This document shows, piece after piece, positions 60,901 through 64,000 of a stretch of DNA of 64,000 nt. Numbering within the stretch: position 1 is the stretch's first letter; each line of letters starts with the position of its first letter. The notes beneath the pieces are model-generated. The model did no database searches. It worked only from the letters and a program-made list of their open reading frames with translations, and was not told where the DNA came from. Position numbers and translations under genes: made by a program. This DNA comes from Ornithodoros turicata (lineage: Eukaryota; Arthropoda; Arachnida; Ixodida; Argasidae), in NCBI RefSeq assembly GCF_037126465.1, contig NC_088203.1, forward strand, positions 103,850,668 to 103,914,667, given 5' to 3'.

Positions 60901-62481
60901 AATTTGAACTGACCCATCGAAGTCGTGCGTATTTTAAGGCTGGAATACGCCTGGTAATTGGAACGTATGGACATTTGCAACAGTTTATTCGAGCGGGTTT
61001 ACCAGGAAGTGCATGGCTGCTGACGTGTGGGGGGACACGTTTACTTATTAAGTGATTTTTATTTTATTTAGAATACTTCTGGCATAGAAAATGCTGTAGA
61101 AGGAGGGGCAATAAACAGTACAAAAAAAGTTTAAAGTATAGTTTAAAGTTTTAGTTTACTTATTACGTGCAAGAACATTATAGAACCTAAAGAACTCATT
61201 AGAACTTCTAGAGGCGATACTTCTACCAGAAGAAAGAGGAGTATGGAACAAATTACAGTAATGGTGTGCATGGACTGTAATGGTGTGCATGTTGACAGGA
61301 TGTTGAAATGATGTCGCGGCTGAAGAAACAAATGCAAGTGTGTATAACAGGTTTTTTTATGCCCTGATATGTTTAGATGCTTGCTTGTAAATAGGTTTGA
61401 ATATGAACGAGACACTCATATTTCAGGCATCCCGTAAATGCGAACGTGCGGCATGGCTTAGCGAACCCTGCCACATCTCCAATGCAGCTAGTATGCGCTG
61501 CCAGCACATCAAGCACTCACTCAGAACAACCTTTAGTTTGAACTCTGTTTTATTGGAACAAACCTTCCATCAGTTTCGAGTTCAAATTAACGGGATTGCA
61601 CTGTACCAACTTCAAATATGAACACAAAATGAACGTCAGAAACATTAGATTCTTTTTTGAAATTTTGAATATTCACACATCTCTAACAGTACTTATAGTC
61701 ATGTTTTAAATGCTAAGATACAGAAGACTTTTGCTAATTTGGCATGAGATAATTTGTACTAATACTTTGTACTAATTTTGTGATGATTTGGCATGAGGTA
61801 ATGTAATAGATGTGATGAGATGTTTAAATTGGTTGTAGCTTCTATCCTTCTCTGTATAAAGAAGTTTGTTAATTTAAATGTGGAAGCAGTCTGCACCGGC
61901 TAATTCCACATGAGGCATGCATGCATGTCACATGGTGTATTGCAGTGGAAAATTCCTGCCAGCATGTAAACCAGAAAAATAGGTGGTAGAAAAGTGCATA
62001 CGCTGATGTTGCGCTTGAACACTCGAACAGCCAAGAATGTACTAGTCAGGGTGGTTATGAAAACTGATCTCTGAAAAGGCACTAAAAAAATGTTGGCATC
62101 TTCCACAGTGTGCATGCATAGTTGCGTATTTTATGTGGGAGAAGCAGGAGGAGATCACGGACTACATTGGCCAATAAAAGTAGCCCCAAATAGATCATGT
62201 TCATCATAACTTTCTTTAATTCGGTCTTTAGATAGTTCTACCACAATCTATGGTCCTGTAAAGGCCACACTAATGAAATCTATTGTAGGGGATTAAAATG
62301 GCACTATTAACTGTTGTTCCTTCTGATTTCATTCTCTAATTTCCTCAGTTCCATCTCACGTACGCGAGTTACTGTGTGAGAGCTGCGTCTTCATGTATCC
62401 TGAACTGCTTCCTGCCAGCCGACTGTATTGCCCCGAAAATGATCCATTCCGCAAGGTCATTTTCCTCCCCTCAGAAGATCA
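51974..62481 (+). CDS. GON4L: GON4L (GON-4-like) nuclear corepressor, N-terminal ~690 residues, continues past window edge
   Basis: Coding exons by eye: 51974-52502, 53768-53934, 54014-54157, 54229-54348, 55125-55274, 56093-56261, 57721-57837, 58236-58344, 58421-58574, 60088-60174, about 60216-60411 and 62349-62481. All are GT-AG and the phases agree. The N-terminus is acidic and low in complexity, then a basic stretch (KKKQKEDRKRKR). Family blocks follow: NNLTVQNVKNIL/RVITNEHVLAML, MFEPKFTRAKARELM, SDEEYRPVSDE, ERTRSKLPLNDTPL, APDITTDMYD, DPEYNFLEEDEDPD, DRAVKISKKEVNELM, MHVQLLTQ and VFMYPELLPASRLY. These match vertebrate GON4L/YARP, which works with YY1, Sin3a and HDAC1 in repression. The C-terminal PAH and SANT-like domains would lie beyond 64000. 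An in-frame ATG at 51911 would add 21 residues; I prefer 51974. The exon 10/11 junction is irregular. Confidence 0.93.
54588..55116. mobile_element. hAT-like MITE in GON4L intron 4, 8-bp target duplication GTTTCTAG
   Basis: Ends CAGTGATGGCCATTAACTAC and GTAGTTAACTACTGGCCATC-ACTG are inverted copies. The flanks are an exact 8-bp duplication GTTTCTAG at 54580-54587 and 55117-55124. The interior is made of AGTAGTT/AACTACT units around a unique centre (about 54755-54960), with no transposase. Length is 529 bp. CAGTG-type ends and an 8-bp duplication are hAT traits. The right duplication is the splice acceptor of the next exon (starts 55125). Confidence 0.92.
58721..58998 (+). repeat. tRNA-derived SINE family A, full length, in GON4L intron 9
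   Basis: Box A-like TGGCTCAGTCGGTAGCGTGT and box B CGGGTTCGAACCCGGCCGAG lie in a tRNA-like head (about 58733-58800). The body follows (CCAGCAACTTGGTGGCACGG, GACACGCCGTCTTCCGC, AAAGAACCCTCAGGTGGGCA, ending GTCTCGCGACGTAAAGCCC) and an ATTATTAATT tail. It is in the same orientation as the host gene. Fragments of the family occur at 17600-17800 and 49073-49291. Confidence 0.9.
59753..60028. mobile_element. MITE with CCGTAATTTCACGCGTA ends in GON4L intron 9
   Basis: Left CCGTAATTTCACGCGTATTAGC, right TATACGCGTGAAATTACGG, each flanked by TA. The interior repeats GCGGCTTATCTG-type units. No coding capacity. It ends about 60 bp before exon 10. Confidence 0.85.
60175..60215 (+). other. Irregular GON4L exon 10/11 junction: 41-nt intron or frameshift
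   Basis: Exon 10 (60088-60174) ends ATGCTACTG followed by GTAAGA, a good donor. The next coding block (GAAGAGTACATCGAAGGC, in a different frame) is only about 40 nt further on. Splicing from 60175 to the AG at 60214-60215 restores frame and gives a 41-nt intron with a T-rich middle. Reading straight through instead hits a different frame that loses similarity to GON4L. Confidence 0.6.
60854..61603. mobile_element. TA-flanked MITE (pogo/Tc1-like ends) in GON4L intron 11
   Basis: Left end CAGCGCAATCCCGTTAAT, right end TTAACGGGATTGCACTG, with TA on both sides (60852-60853 and 61604-61605). Inner sequence near both ends repeats TCGAGTTCAAATT-type motifs. The 750-bp interior has no convincing ORF. 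A partial relative (GGAGTTCGAATTAATGGGAT) lies at about 63268-63290. Confidence 0.75.
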
Positions 62482-64000
62482 GTAAGTCCTCTTCATATGA
62501 TGTGCCTTGAATTTCCATAGAATCCAGTTATGTTTCAATGCAACTGCGAGGATGTAAAGCGTGCACTAATTAGGCATCATTGTACTTCACTCTGCTCATG
62601 GAAATGCAACAAGGTTCAGAGCATCTGAACAACTCATTTGAAAAGCGACGTAAATTGCGGAGGCTGAATGCAGAATTATAGTCGTGTTCAACTTCAGAAG
62701 GAAAAGAAATCTAGTCCGTCACCTCTCAGAATATTACTACGCCGCAGACAGAGTGGCTGGACACAGAAAGGTCACGCTTGCTTCTCCGCGAGATAATGTG
62801 ACCCATCATACTCACTCAGCTTCCATGGCCACATGACACTATGCTGCGTGGTGGGGCTACAGTATTTCTCCTGGCGCGCTATTGTGCCTCCGTATCTCGA
62901 ACGGTGTATATCATTAACACACTACATTGCTTTTCCTTCCTGTGATGAACACAACATTTAAGCCTGACCAACCTCAAGGATGGCTGTTTACAAAAATGTT
63001 GGCGAGTGCCGGTGGTGAGATTCCCAACACCAGTACTTGCAAACTTCTCGTCAACTTTCGTCCTTGAGCTAATTTGGAAGCAAACATCCTGAAATTCAAA
63101 CACGTGACCACAAATTGTGTGACCGTAAACGTGCAGACGTAAAGGCCTGGCGAGCTATGATGCGTCTCCAATGCCGCTGGTACGTGTTGCGAGAGCATCA
63201 AACCCTCATTCAGAGCGATTCTGTTAAGCTCAAACTCCGTTTTATTCCAACAAATCTTTGGTCCCCTTGGAGTTCGAATTAATGGGATTTCGTTTTTTTG
63301 AAACTACGAGCAGTCTGGAGATAATGAGGCAAAGGAATATTTATAAATTCGAGGAACACTTAAATTCATGCACGGGCTCGTCTTGCGATAAAAGCCACAA
63401 TAGAAGGATAGCACCACTTAAAAATGCCTAGACACTCATGTATTCGAGTTCCTATAACAATCAAATTGTTTTTTAATTATTTATGCTGTTAGAGTGTGCG
63501 CAGTGTTGTGTACATGCACCATCGACGACATCAGAATTTCTGCTTTTTGGTAGTTACATTCATGCGTAGAACGATTGTTATGTTATGCACGGGATGGTAT
63601 TGTACGCTGGTATGGTATGGTATAGTATGTATGTATGTTTTCACGTGACATATGAGCTTTTTGCAACATGTGTGAGGCAGCGAGATCCATGAACAGGAAA
63701 TAAATAAATAAAAAGTAAATGCACCTAATGTGCCTCATCTCATCAGTGGCATCAATAGAAGTTCTAACATACCCATTAAAATTTTGTTTCGAAAGTAAAA
63801 GCACTCCTAAACCTTTTTGGACACCGTAGGACTTTGGTCCTCACAGTGAGATGACTCATTATTATATTTTACCGCATTACAGCCAGTAATGTTGTGAAGT
63901 GTGACCCCTGGCGATGAAACGCACCCAGTCATCATCATTAAAATGAAGTTTTTTTGTTTTTCCTTCGAAACTGTCTTGTCTAAGGGAGAGGGGTGAATCA
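62482..64000 (+). other. GON4L intron 12, unfinished at window edge
   Basis: The donor GTAAGT at 62482 opens an intron with no matching acceptor exon before 64000. I see no protein-like frame that continues the GON4L family sequence after LPSEDQ. The stretch at about 63220-63290 is a MITE fragment; (AAAT)n lies at about 63702-63713. Confidence 0.6.

Noticed and set aside
1..64000. CRISPR arrays, operons, bacterial ribosome sites or prophage
   Set aside because: The window is plainly eukaryotic, with spliced animal genes; no evenly spaced direct repeats with unique spacers were seen.

Overview
The window is eukaryotic nuclear DNA: multi-exon genes with GT-AG introns, long introns and a dense load of non-autonomous transposons. 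The three recognisable proteins (MEX3, MBD2/3, GON4L) are animal regulators. A short array of the arthropod telomere unit (TTAGG), tRNA-derived SINEs, mariner and LINE tails all fit an arthropod. A chelicerate such as a tick is my best guess, but no single sequence here proves it.

Layout. (1) 1-8.4 kb: a complete MEX3 gene on the + strand (three coding exons, 1161-4732; two KH domains plus a RING finger), with a CpG-rich leader and a long AT-rich stretch that is probably its 3'UTR. (2) 8.4-45.9 kb: I recognise no host protein-coding gene. This stretch is a transposon landscape: LINE 3' ends (about 10.8-11.5, 21.4, 22.0, 23.3, 28.7 and 36.9 kb), several SINE families, a deleted mariner with a second element nested inside it (27.2-28.2 kb), an LTR retrotransposon without usable gag-pol (32.6-35.2 kb), many MITE-like inverted-repeat elements, and a nearly perfect 391-bp palindrome (29.67-30.06 kb). 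(3) 45.9-49.5 kb: a complete MBD2/3 gene on the - strand in five coding exons. (4) 51.9-64 kb: the first twelve coding exons of a GON4L gene on the + strand, running off the right edge before its C-terminal half. MBD2/3 and GON4L are head to head, about 2.4 kb apart.

How the genes relate. MEX3 acts post-transcriptionally, as an RNA-binding E3 ligase. MBD2/3 and GON4L are nuclear corepressor proteins (NuRD, and YY1/Sin3-type complexes). They do not form one pathway, but their linkage is notable. As I recall the human map, MEX3D lies beside MBD3 (19p13.3), MEX3C and MBD2 share 18q21, and MEX3A and GON4L share 1q22, so this window may preserve the ancestral arrangement of that paralogon.

Other points of interest. 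A hAT-like MITE in GON4L has an 8-bp target duplication that copied the intron's 3' splice site. One GON4L junction needs either a 41-nt intron or a frameshift. The MBD domain combines an MBD2-type and an MBD3-type residue at the two positions that separate those paralogues. All splice models were made by eye from reading frame, splice consensus and remembered family sequence; no alignment or transcript was available.
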